DNA from: Deinococcota bacterium
GTDB lineage: Bacteria; Deinococcota; Deinococci; Deinococcales; Trueperaceae
Length of the DNA: 40,741 nucleotides
Direction of reading: 5' to 3'
NCBI GenBank assembly: GCA_963170125.1
Contig: CAUJFI010000081.1
Coordinates: 1-40,741 of the forward strand
The notes under the pieces were generated by a model. It had not been told where the DNA came from, did not search any database, and saw nothing but the letters and a program-made list of their open reading frames with translations. The translations under genes were made by a program, and so were the position numbers. This document shows positions 8,173 through 16,212 of the stretch, in pieces (the first letter of the stretch is position 1; each line of letters opens with the position of its first letter).

Positions 8173-9091
8173 TGACCGACCGACCGTTGGCCCACGCCCG
8201 GGCGCTCATGACGCCCTTGCTCTCGGGCTTAAGGTCGCCGACCTCGACGAGGCCCGCGCCGCACGCCACCAGCAGGTTATCGCCCGCGAACCCCAGGACC
8301 GTGCCGGGCGCTCCGCCGCCGCGCTCGTCGGACGCGAGCAGGAGTGTGCCGACCTTGACGCGCTGACCGGCATGAACGAAGCTCGTGCCCGGCCAGCCGG
8401 CCACGCCGCGGTGCCGGTCGTGCACCTGCCTGGCCGTGTCCGCCCACCGTACCTCGCCGTCTCGCGGCGTGAGGGGCGGGGCGAGCGTGGCGGCGTCAGG
8501 GTCCTGCGCCACGAGGGGCAGGCTCCCTGCCGAGAGGAGCGTGAGGGCCTCCGCCAGGACTTCGGCGCCAAGCGCGGCCAGGCGGGTGGCGAGCGTGGGG
8601 GCGTCCTCGTCTGCTTCCACAGGGGTGCGGCGTTGCAGCCTGATGGCGCCCGTGTCGAGCCCCGCGTCCGTCTGCATGACGGTTATCCCCGTGACGCGGT
8701 CGCCTGCGATGAGCGCCCACTGGATGGGCGCCGCGCCGCGCCAGCGCGGGAGCAGGCTCGCGTGGACGTTGAGAATGCCGAAGCGCGGTAGCTCCAGCAG
8801 CTCCGGGGGGAGGATGCGCCCGTAGGCGGCCGTCACGCCGACGTCGAGGTCGAGCGAGGCGAGGTGGGCGAGGAGCTCCTCGTTGCGCTTCACCTTCCGC
8901 GGTTGGAGCAGTGGCAGCCCGGCAGCGACGGCGGCGGCCGCGATGGCGGGCCGCCTGAGCCCGAGGCCGCGGCCTGCCGGTCGGTCCGGCTGCGATACGA
9001 CTACGACCACGTCGTGCTGGCGCGAGAGGGCCTCGAACGTCGGCAGCGCGAACTCGGGGCTGCCGAAGAAGGCGACGCGCAGGGGCTTCAC
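8150..9091 (-). CDS. fmt: Methionyl-tRNA formyltransferase
   Basis: Transfers the formyl group from 10-formyl-THF to initiator Met-tRNA. At 313 residues it has normal length. The N-terminal Rossmann part starts VAFFGSPEFALPTFEAL. The catalytic core is visible as NVHASLLPRWRGAAPIQWAL (Asn-His plus the SLLP formyl-folate motif) and TGITVMQTDAGLDTGAI with the essential Asp. The C-terminal oligonucleotide-binding-like domain follows LTPRDGEVRW. The start is GTG at 9091, whose bases overlap the def stop (GTGA), which indicates translational coupling of def and fmt. The stop at 8150 overlaps or abuts the der start. Confidence 0.96.
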   Translation of the reverse strand: MKPLRVAFFGSPEFALPTFEALSRQHDVVVVVSQPDRPAGRGLGLRRPAIAAAAVAAGLPLLQPRKVKRNEELLAHLASLDLDVGVTAAYGRILPPELLELPRFGILNVHASLLPRWRGAAPIQWALIAGDRVTGITVMQTDAGLDTGAIRLQRRTPVEADEDAPTLATRLAALGAEVLAEALTLLSAGSLPLVAQDPDAATLAPPLTPRDGEVRWADTARQVHDRHRGVAGWPGTSFVHAGQRVKVGTLLLASDERGGGAPGTVLGFAGDNLLVACGAGLVEVGDLKPESKGVMSARAWANGRSVNAGVQLV

Positions 9092-9738
9092 CGCCGTGCG
9101 CGCGTGCCGTTCGGTCGCGTGCTCGGCTGCGGGCCCGCCCCTCCGGCGCCGGCTCGGGTGTCGGCCGCCCGGGCTCGCAGACCGCGCAGGAACGCCTTGG
9201 CCTGCCGCTGCATGTCAGCGAGCTCCCTGCGGTTCTCCTCGAGGAACGCGCCGCGCCTCGCGGCCGACAGGTGGTCGAAGAACAGGACGCCGTCCAGGTG
9301 GTCCGCCTCGTGCTGTAGCACGTGCGCGAAGTAGCCTTCGGCGACCAACGTCCTGTGGACGCCCTCGAGGTCTTGGTAGTCGACGTGTACGACGAGGTCC
9401 CTCGGCACGTCCTCGACGGCGAGCCCCGGGATGCTCAGGCACCCGTCGCGCCCCAGCTGCTGACCGGCGCGCCGCGTGATCACGGGGTTGACCATGACGT
9501 GCTCGCGCCGACCGTCCCCGTCCGCCTCCGCCCCCTCCTCGGCGTCGGGCACCTCTAGCGCGACGAAGACGCGTTTGAGCACGCCTATCTGGGGCGCGGC
9601 CAGACCGACGCCCTCGGCGGCGTACATGGTCTCTAGCATGTCGGCGGCCAGCCGCTCGAGCTCCGGGCCGAACAGGGTGACGGGATCGGCGCGGCGCCGC
9701 AGCACCGGGTCGCCGAAGAGCCGGATGGGGTGAATCAA
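9088..9738 (-). CDS. def: Peptide deformylase
   Basis: Removes the formyl group from nascent N-termini as they leave the ribosome. All three motifs are present: GVGLAAPQIG (43-52), DGCLSIPG with the metal-ligand Cys at ~100, and QHEADHLDG (142-150) with the two zinc/iron-binding His. The second motif has Asp where most enzymes have Glu (EGCLS). A short acidic Gly/Ala-rich insert (~65-79) is present, and a ~35-residue Arg/Gly/Pro tail extends beyond the usual end. I chose TTG at 9738, directly preceded by AGGAGGA with a short spacer; the open frame continues 11 codons upstream to 9771 but runs into the cdaR stop and lacks a site. It is coupled to fmt by a GTGA overlap. Confidence 0.94.
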   Translation of the reverse strand: MIHPIRLFGDPVLRRRADPVTLFGPELERLAADMLETMYAAEGVGLAAPQIGVLKRVFVALEVPDAEEGAEADGDGRREHVMVNPVITRRAGQQLGRDGCLSIPGLAVEDVPRDLVVHVDYQDLEGVHRTLVAEGYFAHVLQHEADHLDGVLFFDHLSAARRGAFLEENRRELADMQRQAKAFLRGLRARAADTRAGAGGAGPQPSTRPNGTRARR

Positions 9739-9767
9739 CGTTCCTCCTGCATGACCAAACCCCGACC

Positions 9768-10694
9768 TCACTGCGGTACGGGGCTGTCTCCGTACTGCAG
9801 CGTGGCGGTCGGCACGCTCAACGCCACCACACCGCTCGGAAGCGTCAGGTGGACGCTCAGAGTATACCGGCCGCCGGCGCGTTCCTCTGTAGGCGGGTCG
9901 ACCGTGCCGGCGACGCTCTCGATGGCGGCGAGCGCTTCCGGCGTGCCGGCCAAGGTCACCGTCTCGGCGCTGAGCGTGACGCTCTGAGGCGTAAGCGCCG
10001 CCGGCGGCGTGAAGGCGAGGGGCACGACCTTGGTGCGTAGCAGGTCGGTGCGCGTGAACGTCACCGTCACGCTCGGCGGATCGAACGTGACCTCGGAGAC
10101 GGGATGACCCCGCGTGTCCAGGGCCAGGAGCTCAACGTCGCCGCCGCGCGCGGGGGCCAGGGCGACGACCCTGGCCACCTCGTCGAGTATCTGGCTGCGA
10201 CCCTGCATGCTCACCGTGGCGGGTTCGGCGCTGGAGTCGAGTTCCACGGCGGGCGGCGGGTCGCCGAGCAGGGCGACCTCGACGGGCATGGCACGCCGTA
10301 CGACCTGCTCCAGAAAGCCGATGACGTCGGACGGGGTCACCTGCAGGAGCCGGATGTCCGGTGGCGTCTGGACCTGGATGCGGCGCTCGAAGTCGGTGGC
10401 GGCATCGCTCAGGTCGAGCGTGGCCCGCAACTGATCGGCGCGCAGGCGGTCGACGCGCGAGCTGAGGCCCGAGACGCTCACCTCGACGGTCGCCGGCACG
10501 CCGACGGCCACCGTGCTCGCCTCGACGCCGTCCACCTCGAGGTCGACGAGGAACGAGCGTTGGGTGGTGTTCGTGCTGGACGAGGTGACGATCGTCCAGA
10601 AGAAGAGGGCGACGAGGAGCGCGGCCAGCTTGCTCGGCCAGTTACGTAGGAGGCGGTGGCCGAGGGCTACCAGGACGGCGACTATGCCGCTCAT
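9768..10694 (-). CDS. cdaR: YbbR-domain protein (CdaA regulator CdaR)
   Basis: A 308-residue membrane-anchored protein with one N-terminal transmembrane segment (WPSKLAALLVALFFWTIV, about residues 19-36) followed by an extracytoplasmic region of about three YbbR repeats. The repeat-like stretches are beta-rich and spaced around DLEVDGVE, MPVEVALLGDPP and VVPLAFTPP. In Firmicutes the YbbR protein CdaR binds and modulates the diadenylate cyclase CdaA, and the neighbouring cdaA supports the same role here. It is shorter than the ~480-residue, four-repeat Firmicute proteins. The ATG at 10694 follows a GGAG-like site, 61 bases after the cdaA stop. The def gene follows where glmM would be found in Firmicutes. 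Confidence 0.88.
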   Translation of the reverse strand: MSGIVAVLVALGHRLLRNWPSKLAALLVALFFWTIVTSSSTNTTQRSFLVDLEVDGVEASTVAVGVPATVEVSVSGLSSRVDRLRADQLRATLDLSDAATDFERRIQVQTPPDIRLLQVTPSDVIGFLEQVVRRAMPVEVALLGDPPPAVELDSSAEPATVSMQGRSQILDEVARVVALAPARGGDVELLALDTRGHPVSEVTFDPPSVTVTFTRTDLLRTKVVPLAFTPPAALTPQSVTLSAETVTLAGTPEALAAIESVAGTVDPPTEERAGGRYTLSVHLTLPSGVVALSVPTATLQYGDSPVPQ

Positions 10695-10755
10695 GGCTCC
10701 ACGCCCTCGAGCGCGGTCGGTCGCAGCGCATGCGTGTGGACGGACTCGGGCGGCC

Positions 10756-11496
10756 TCATGGGGCGTACGCGTCCCTGAGCGCCTTCAGGACGTCGGCCGG
10801 GGCGATATCGCTCTGCAAGACGCCCTCCTGGGCGATGCTCACCGTGCCGCGCTCCTCGCTGACCACGACCACGAGCGCGTCGGAGACCTCGGAGAGCCCG
10901 AGCGCAGCGCGGTGGCGCGTGCCGTGCTTGACGGACCAGCCCTCGCGCTTGTCCGACAGCGGCAGGACGACGCCGGCGTTGGTGACGAGGTCCTCCCTGA
11001 TGACGACGGCCCCGTCGTGGAGCGGCCCGGACGAGGCGAAGATCGTCTGCAGCAGCGCGGCCGTGACCGGCGCGCCGATGGCGGTGCCCCGCTCCGCGTA
11101 CTCCTTGAGCGGCGTGCGCCGCTCCACGGCGATCAGCGCGCCCTTGCGCTGGCTAGCGAGTTCCCTCACGGCGGTCATGATCTCGCTGACGGGGTCGGCG
11201 CTGACGGCGCGCTGCATCCGCCCGCGCCCGACGCGCTCCAGCACGGCGCGGAGCTCCGGCTGGAACACGACGACGACGGCCACGAAGCCGGCGGGCGCGA
11301 TAGCGTCGAAGAGCCACTTGGTGGCCTCGAGGCCGAACTGGCCCGCGAGGAACCACAGGGCTGCCACCGCGAGGAGTCCGCGCAGCACGTTCCAGGCGCG
11401 GGACCCGCGGAGCAGCGCATACGCTTGGTAGAGAAGCACGGTGATTATCAGGATGTCGATGACGTCCTGGATCCCGAACCCTTCGAACACTGCCAA
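10756..11496 (-). CDS. cdaA: Diadenylate cyclase CdaA (DisA_N domain)
   Basis: Makes the second messenger c-di-AMP from two ATP at the membrane. Of 246 residues, the N-terminal ~80 form three hydrophobic segments (DVIDILIITVLLYQAYALL and the VLRGLLAVAALWFLAGQFG and AGFVAVVVVFQPE stretches). The rest is the DAC domain with GPLHDGAVVI (the DGA catalytic motif) and GTRHRAALGLSE (the RHR motif). The start is TTG at 11496 behind GGAGGG with a 6-base spacer; no ATG fits. Its upstream region consists of tandem 65/66-bp repeats in which that same GGAGGG block recurs (see repeat entry). It heads the leftward cdaA-cdaR-def-fmt-der run. Confidence 0.96.
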   Translation of the reverse strand: MAVFEGFGIQDVIDILIITVLLYQAYALLRGSRAWNVLRGLLAVAALWFLAGQFGLEATKWLFDAIAPAGFVAVVVVFQPELRAVLERVGRGRMQRAVSADPVSEIMTAVRELASQRKGALIAVERRTPLKEYAERGTAIGAPVTAALLQTIFASSGPLHDGAVVIREDLVTNAGVVLPLSDKREGWSVKHGTRHRAALGLSEVSDALVVVVSEERGTVSIAQEGVLQSDIAPADVLKALRDAYAP

Positions 11497-11499
11497 GCG

Positions 11500-11700
11500 C
11501 GTCCCTCCGAGACGAGGTCAGGCGAACGATGACACTTGCGCTGTTCGCCTCCGGGACGAGCCCGCGTCCCTCCGAGACGAGGTGGAGCAAGCGACGACTC
11601 TTGCGTTGCGCGTCTCTCGGGACGAACAGGCGTCCCTCCAAGACCAGGTGCAGCAGACGATAACACTTGTGGTCATGAGCCTCAGGCAAGGGTGTCCCAG
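11500..11700. repeat. Tandem 65/66-bp imperfect repeats upstream of cdaA
   Basis: The block CGTCCCTCC recurs at 11500, 11565 and 11631, with a diverged relative at about 11692: periods 65, 66 and ~61. Read on the minus strand, each unit has a -10-like box (TATCGT, CGTCGC, CATCGT from distal to proximal), then GGAGGG about 17 bases on. Two units also carry a GGGACG-6 nt-CGTCCC hairpin that includes part of GGAGGG. The proximal GGAGGG is the cdaA ribosome-binding site. Units share roughly two thirds of positions by eye. Short open frames through the block in several frames merely echo the 22-codon period. Confidence 0.85.
11657..11665 (-). promoter_or_regulatory. Probable cdaA promoter (extended -10)
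   Basis: On the minus strand TGT then TATCGT matches TGnTAnnnT. It lies in the distal repeat unit, so a transcript would begin near 11650 and carry a ~155-base leader made of two repeat units before the cdaA TTG. The corresponding boxes in the nearer units are degraded (CGTCGC, CATCGT). Confidence 0.45.
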
Positions 11701-11752
11701 GGACGAGGGGTGCTCAGCCCGCGGTGGTACGCCCCCTTCCGGAAGCACGCCC

Positions 11753-11761
11753 TGATAGAGT
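11753..11761 (+). promoter_or_regulatory. prfB promoter (extended -10)
   Basis: TGA then TAGAGT fits TGnTAnnnT. Transcription would begin around 11768, right at the GGAGGG ribosome-binding site (11768-11773), giving a leader of only ~10 bases before the ATG at 11778. The 65/66-bp repeats therefore lie outside the prfB transcript if this is the promoter. Confidence 0.5.
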
Positions 11762-11777
11762 AGCCGCGGAGGGCGCC

Positions 11778-12876
11778 ATGCCTGATGTGAGAGAGCTGCA
11801 GGAAAGAGTCCAGGACCTCAGGGGGTACCTTTGACTTGGCTGGCAAGCAGGCCAAGTTGGAGCTACTCGAACCCAAGCTGAACGACCCGGAGCTCTGGAA
11901 CGACCCGGACACCGCCAGGCGCGTGACCCAGGAGGCCACGCAGCTCAGGCGTATCGTGGAGGAGTTCCGCGCCATCGCCGGCGACGTGCAGGGGCTCGCC
12001 GAGCTCCTCGAGCTGGCCACCGCCGACGAGGAGGACGAGCTTGCGGGAGAGATGACGAGCGTAACGACGCGCTTGGACACCCTCTACCGGGAGACGCTCT
12101 TCAGCGGCGACCACGACGAGCGGCCGGCCATCGTGACGATCAAGCCGGGCGCCGGCGGCACCGAATCGTCTGACTGGGCCGGCATGCTGCTACGCATGTA
12201 CCGGCGCTTCGCCGAGCGACACGGCATGCAGGTCGAGCTGCTCGACCTAGTGCCCAACCACGACGCCCCGAACGGCATCGATTACGCCCAGCTCATCGTG
12301 CGCGGCGAACGCGCGTTCGGCATGCTGCGCATGGAGGGCGGCGTCCACCGGCTCGTGCGAGTCAGCCCGTTCGACTCGCAGAATCGGCGGCACACGTCGT
12401 TCGCCTCGGTCGAGATCATGCCTGAGATCGACGACACCTTCGAGCTGGCCATCGACCAGAAGGACGTGCGCGTGGACGTCTACCGCTCGAGCGGCCCCGG
12501 TGGTCAGTCGGTGAACACCACGGACTCCGCGGTGCGCGTCGTCTACAAGGGCGGCACGTCGGAAGAGATCGTCGTCACTATCCAGGACGGCAAGTCACAG
12601 ATCAAGAACCGGGAGAAGGCCATGACGGTGCTCCGTTCGCGCCTGTTCGAGCGTGAAGAGCAGCGTCGCCTCGACGAGCAGCTCAAGGCGCGCGGCGAGC
12701 AGAAGGCCATAGAGTGGGGCTCGCAGATACGCTCTTACGTCCTCGATAAACAGTACGTGAAGGACCATCGCACGGGCGAGATGCGGCATGATCCCGACAA
12801 CGTCTTGGACGGCGACATCGAGGACCTCATCTGGGCTGGCCTCGAGTGGGCGGCCAAGAGCGAGCTCGTGGCCTAG
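11778..12876 (+). CDS. prfB: Peptide chain release factor 2 (programmed +1 frameshift)
   Basis: Recognises UGA and UAA and triggers peptide release. The gene is split: 18 codons from ATG 11778 end in an in-frame TGA (11832-11834), and the rest reads in the +1 frame from GAC at 11833 to the stop at 12876, giving a 365-residue product. Landmarks in the second part: the SPF codon-recognition tripeptide in VRVSPFDSQNRRHTSFAS and the catalytic GGQ in YRSSGPGGQSVNTTDSAVR, followed by the IQDGKSQIKNREKAM helix. A predictor that ignores frameshifting would start at TTG 11836 and lose the N-terminus. Ribosome-binding site GGAGGG precedes the ATG. The metallophosphoesterase gene follows after 5 bases. 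Confidence 0.97.
11820..11835 (+). promoter_or_regulatory. prfB programmed +1 frameshift site
   Basis: The site reads AGG GGG TAC CTT TGA C. It has the internal Shine-Dalgarno-like AGGGGG, the slippery CTT, the UGA stop and a following C, all at the spacing of the E. coli autoregulatory site (which has TAT for TAC). Low RF2 lets the ribosome slip from CTT to TTT-frame and make full-length RF2. Confidence 0.97.
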
Positions 12877-12881
12877 CGCCC

Positions 12882-13520
12882 GTGGCGCGCGTGCTGGCCA
12901 TCGCCGATGCCATCTCGCCGGTCGTCTACTCGAGCAACTTCCCGGCCAACCTGGCGCCCTTCGACCTCGTGCTGAGCGCCGGCGACATGCCAGGGGCGGT
13001 CCTTGAGTTCGTCGCCACCAAGACGAGCGCCGCGCCGCTCTACGTCTTCGGCAACCACGCGGCCGGCTACGTCAGGGACCCGATCACGGACGAGCCGCGC
13101 CCGCCGGGCGGTTGTACCAACGTGCACATGCGGCTCGTGAAGACGGCCGGGCTCCTCGTGGTCGGCTTCGAGGGGAGCCTGCGCTACCGGCCCGGCCCGC
13201 ACCAGTACACGCAGCTCGCTTACTACGCCATGGTGTGGCGGATGCTGCCCCGCCTGCTCTGGAGCGCTTGGCGCAACGGACGCGCCGTCGACGTGCTCCT
13301 CACGCACGCCGCGCCCGTCGGCCCCAACGCGGGCGAGGACCACGTGCACGCCGGCGTGGCTGCTTTCAACCTCTTCCACCGCCTGTTCAAGCCGAAGGTG
13401 CACGTTCACGGCCACGTGCACCTCTCCGGCGCCAACGCCCCGCGCAGCTACGTCGACCCGGCGGGTGTGCGGGTCGTCAACGCGTTCGAGTTCACGCTCT
13501 TGGACGTGGAAACGAGGTGA
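12882..13520 (+). CDS. Calcineurin-like metallophosphoesterase with altered metal site
   Basis: A 212-residue protein of the metallophosphoesterase fold. Recognisable blocks are LAIADAISP near the N-terminus, LSAGDMPG, VFGNHAAG, LLTHAAPVG and the C-terminal HVHGHVH. Two usual positions differ: the first motif is D-A-I instead of D-x-H, and GNHD/E is GNHA. The site may therefore bind metal differently or be weakened; GD, N-H and GHxH are kept. The start is GTG 12882, 5 bases after prfB, and the gene ends where the YgfZ gene begins. Product and substrate are not identifiable. It could be a divergent phosphoesterase of nucleotides or a regulatory pseudo-enzyme. Confidence 0.75.
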   Translation: MARVLAIADAISPVVYSSNFPANLAPFDLVLSAGDMPGAVLEFVATKTSAAPLYVFGNHAAGYVRDPITDEPRPPGGCTNVHMRLVKTAGLLVVGFEGSLRYRPGPHQYTQLAYYAMVWRMLPRLLWSAWRNGRAVDVLLTHAAPVGPNAGEDHVHAGVAAFNLFHRLFKPKVHVHGHVHLSGANAPRSYVDPAGVRVVNAFEFTLLDVETR

Positions 13521-13527
13521 TGTCGGC

Positions 13528-14532
13528 ATGAGCACCACTTCGCGACCGGCCGTGGCCGCGGTCGGAACCGCAGCCGCACGGGCGGTCGCAGGAACGATCG
13601 CGGGAGCGGCCACGTTGACGGTGAGTGGTCCCGACGCCAGCGGCTTCCTGCAGGGCCAGCTCGCTAACGATGTCGCGGGTCTGCCCTTCGGCGGGGTAAG
13701 GCGCTCGCTCTACCTGAACCACAAGGGTCACGCGCTCGCCGAGGCGATGGTCGTACGCCTGGCGCGCGACGAGTACGTGTTGGTGGAGGAGGGTGGGACC
13801 TGCGCGTGGATGAAGGCCGAGTTCGAGCGGCACGTGATCTTCGACGACGTGCGCGTCGTCGGCCCGACGCCGGTCCGGCTCGTGACCCTCCAGGCGGCTC
13901 AGGCGGGCGAGGCCGCGGCGGCGGCCTCGCCCGTCGAGGGCGTCGGCGCCGTCTTCGGGCGGGCGTTCGGCGTCGCCGCGCCCGAGACCGAGCGCGTCGT
14001 CACGCTCGCCGGCGGGTTCGCGTACCCCAGCGGGCGCTCGGCGCTCGGCGGCTACGACATCGTGTCGCTCACGGACCAGGACGACCTCCCGGCCCTCGTG
14101 GGGGCCGGCGCGGCGCTGGCGACGCCGTCGGCCCTGACGCTCATGCGCGTCAGGGCCCGGGCCTCCCTGGCGCCCCAGGACGCCGGCGAGGGCGTGCTGC
14201 CGCAGGAGGCCGGCCTGGAGAGCGCGCTCTCCTACCGTAAGGGCTGCTACCTCGGGCAGGAGATCATGGCGCGCATCGAGGCGCGTGGGAACCTCAGGCG
14301 TGCCCTCGCGCGCGTGCGGCTGGCCGGCGACCCCCGTCCTCACGGCGAGCCGCCCGGACCGGACGGCGAGGCCTGGCGCGAGCTGCGCGCCGCCGGTCGC
14401 GCCGTCGGGCGCCTCGGCACCGTGGTCGAGGCCGAGGCCGGCGACTTCGAGGCGCTCGCCGTCATGCGTTCCGACGTTCCTGACGGCGTCCCCGTCACGA
14501 CGGCGACCGGCATCGCCGCCCGGCGCCTATAA
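13528..14532 (+). CDS. ygfZ: YgfZ/GcvT-like folate-binding protein
   Basis: A 334-residue protein of the aminomethyltransferase fold. [17 protein letters not shown] near the N-terminus and the signature [18 protein letters not shown] (about residues 237-254) define the YgfZ group, which uses folate in repair or assembly of certain Fe-S clusters such as that of MiaB. The conserved Cys of KGC-x-GQE is present. The ATG at 13528 lies 7 bases after the preceding stop, and the first ~30 residues (Ala/Val-rich) are poorly conserved. Its stop codon TAA (14530-14532) sits inside a TATAAT box that probably drives the next gene. Its position next to a radical-free B12 mutase has no obvious functional meaning. 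Confidence 0.85.
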   Translation: MSTTSRPAVAAVGTAAARAVAGTIAGAATLTVSGPDASGFLQGQLANDVAGLPFGGVRRSLYLNHKGHALAEAMVVRLARDEYVLVEEGGTCAWMKAEFERHVIFDDVRVVGPTPVRLVTLQAAQAGEAAAAASPVEGVGAVFGRAFGVAAPETERVVTLAGGFAYPSGRSALGGYDIVSLTDQDDLPALVGAGAALATPSALTLMRVRARASLAPQDAGEGVLPQEAGLESALSYRKGCYLGQEIMARIEARGNLRRALARVRLAGDPRPHGEPPGPDGEAWRELRAAGRAVGRLGTVVEAEAGDFEALAVMRSDVPDGVPVTTATGIAARRL

Positions 14533-14533
14533 T
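14528..14533 (+). promoter_or_regulatory. TATAAT box for the acyl-CoA mutase gene, probably leaderless
   Basis: A perfect TATAAT overlaps the ygfZ stop and is separated from the mutase ATG (14540) by 6 bases, so transcription would start on or next to the A of the ATG. No ribosome-binding site precedes the ATG, consistent with a leaderless mRNA. Confidence 0.6.
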
Positions 14534-14539
14534 GCGGGC

Positions 14540-16186
14540 ATGAAGCCCAAAGAGGCCTGGCTGCGAGACGAGTACGGCGCCGCGGTGATGCGCATGCCGG
14601 AACGCGACGCCGTGTTCGAGACGCTGTCTGACATCCCCGTTGGACCCCTGTACACGGCAGAGGACCTGAGCGGGTTCGACGCCGCCACCGAGCTCGGCTA
14701 CCCCGGCGAGTTCCCGTTCACGCGCGGCGTCCAGGCGAGCATGTACCGCAGCAAGCTCTGGACGATGCGCATGTTCGCCGGGTTCGGCACGGCCGAGCAG
14801 ACGAACGAGCGGTTCCACAAGCTCCTGGCAGCCGGCCAGACCGGTCTATCCACCGCCTTCGACCTGCCGACGTTGATGGGCTACGACTCGGACCACCCCA
14901 TGGCGCGGGGCGAGGTGGGCAAGTGCGGGGTAGCGGTCGCCAGCCTCGCGGACATGGAGGTCCTGTTCGAAGGGATAGACCCGGAGGCGATAACGACCTC
15001 CATGACCATCAACAGCCCCGCCAACGCCGTCTGGGCCATGTACCTCGCCATGGCGGAGCGCAAGGGCGCTGACCTCGCGAAGGTCGGCGGCACCATCCAG
15101 AACGACATCCTGAAGGAGTTCATCGCCCAGAAGGAGTACATCTTCCCACCGGCCCCCTCCGTGAAGCTCGTCATCGATACCTTCGAGTGGGGCCCCCAGG
15201 TCGCGCCGCGCTTCAACTTCGTCTCGGTCTCCGGCTACCACATCAGAGAGGCGGGCTCCACCAGCGTGCAAGAGCTCGCCTTCACGCTCGCTGACGGCAT
15301 CCACTACGTGCGCAAGGCCCTGGAGCGCGGCCTCGACATCGACGAGTTCGCCCCGCGCATCTCCTTCTTCTTCAACGTGCACAACGACTTCTTCGAGGAG
15401 ATCGCCAAGTTCCGCGCAGCGCGCCGGATCTGGGCGCGCCAGATGCGCGACGTCTTCGGCGCGCAGGACCCACGCTCCTGGATGCTGCGCACCCACGCCC
15501 AGACGGCGGGGGTGTCGCTCACCGCCAGGCAGCCCCTCGTCAACGTGGCGCGCGTCGCCATCCAGGCGCTTGCGGGGGTCCTCGGCGGCACCAACTCGCT
15601 GCACACCGACGCCTTCGACGAGGCGCTCTCCCTCCCGACGGAGGAGGCCGCCACCCTCGCCTTGCGGACGCAGCAGGTCGTGGCCTTCGAGAGCGGTGTG
15701 ACGAACACGGTGGACCCGCTCGCCGGCTCGTACTACCTGGAGAGCCTAACGAACGACATGGAGCGCAGGACCCTCGACTACTTCGCCCGGATCGACGCGC
15801 TCGGCGGGGTCGAGCGCGCCATAGAGGCGGGGTACTTCGCCAGGGAGATAGGCGACGCGAGCTGGAAGCAGCAGCGTGACATCGACGAACGAAGGCGGCT
15901 CGTCGTCGGCGTCAACGCCTTCGAGCAGGACGTGCAGGAAGTGCCCATCCAGTTGGTAGACGCCGCCGTGGCACGCGTGCAGCGCGAACGCCTCGAGCGC
16001 GTGCGGCGCGAGCGCGACCCGCTGGCCGCCGAGGCGGCCCTCGGCGAGCTGCGCGACAGGGCGAAGGACGGCGGCAACACGATGCCCGCCTTCATGCGCG
16101 CGGCGCACGCGTTCTGCACGCTCGGCGAGCAGATGGACGTGCTACGCGAGGTCTACGGCGTTTACGAGGAGCCGGTGCTCGTCTGA
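14540..16186 (+). CDS. B12-dependent acyl-CoA mutase, large subunit (isobutyryl-CoA mutase-like residues)
   Basis: The TIM-barrel subunit (548 residues) of a two-subunit coenzyme-B12 mutase, homologous to methylmalonyl-CoA mutase. Family blocks: [67 protein letters not shown] with the catalytic His at 234, and [14 protein letters not shown]. The residues that set substrate choice are unusual for a methylmalonyl-CoA mutase: Phe79 stands at the position of Tyr89 (P. shermanii numbering), and Gln197 at Arg207, the residue that grips the methylmalonyl carboxylate. Phe/Gln is the pair known for isobutyryl-CoA mutase. Tyr75 is Gln65 and Arg82 is Lys72. The B12-binding subunit follows; no meaB chaperone or epimerase is near. 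Confidence 0.9.
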   Translation: MKPKEAWLRDEYGAAVMRMPERDAVFETLSDIPVGPLYTAEDLSGFDAATELGYPGEFPFTRGVQASMYRSKLWTMRMFAGFGTAEQTNERFHKLLAAGQTGLSTAFDLPTLMGYDSDHPMARGEVGKCGVAVASLADMEVLFEGIDPEAITTSMTINSPANAVWAMYLAMAERKGADLAKVGGTIQNDILKEFIAQKEYIFPPAPSVKLVIDTFEWGPQVAPRFNFVSVSGYHIREAGSTSVQELAFTLADGIHYVRKALERGLDIDEFAPRISFFFNVHNDFFEEIAKFRAARRIWARQMRDVFGAQDPRSWMLRTHAQTAGVSLTARQPLVNVARVAIQALAGVLGGTNSLHTDAFDEALSLPTEEAATLALRTQQVVAFESGVTNTVDPLAGSYYLESLTNDMERRTLDYFARIDALGGVERAIEAGYFAREIGDASWKQQRDIDERRRLVVGVNAFEQDVQEVPIQLVDAAVARVQRERLERVRRERDPLAAEAALGELRDRAKDGGNTMPAFMRAAHAFCTLGEQMDVLREVYGVYEEPVLV

Positions 16187-16212
16187 ACGAGCAGGTGGAT
16201 AGGAGCGTGGCG

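Noticed and set aside
11553..11740. Possible T-box riboswitch upstream of prfB (GGGACGAG and GGTGGTACGC resemble T-box pieces)
   Set aside because: The required stem I AGTA/GNTG order and the full TGGNACCGCG element are not there, prfB is not an aminoacyl-tRNA synthetase or amino-acid gene, and a -10 box at 11753 places these bases outside its transcript. A covariance search with the T-box model would decide.
11441..11755. 104-residue open frame with 22-residue repeats on the + strand, and similar frames on the - strand
   Set aside because: The repeats follow from the 66-bp DNA period (22 codons), the frames overlap cdaA and its leader, and no ribosome-binding site or promoter fits.
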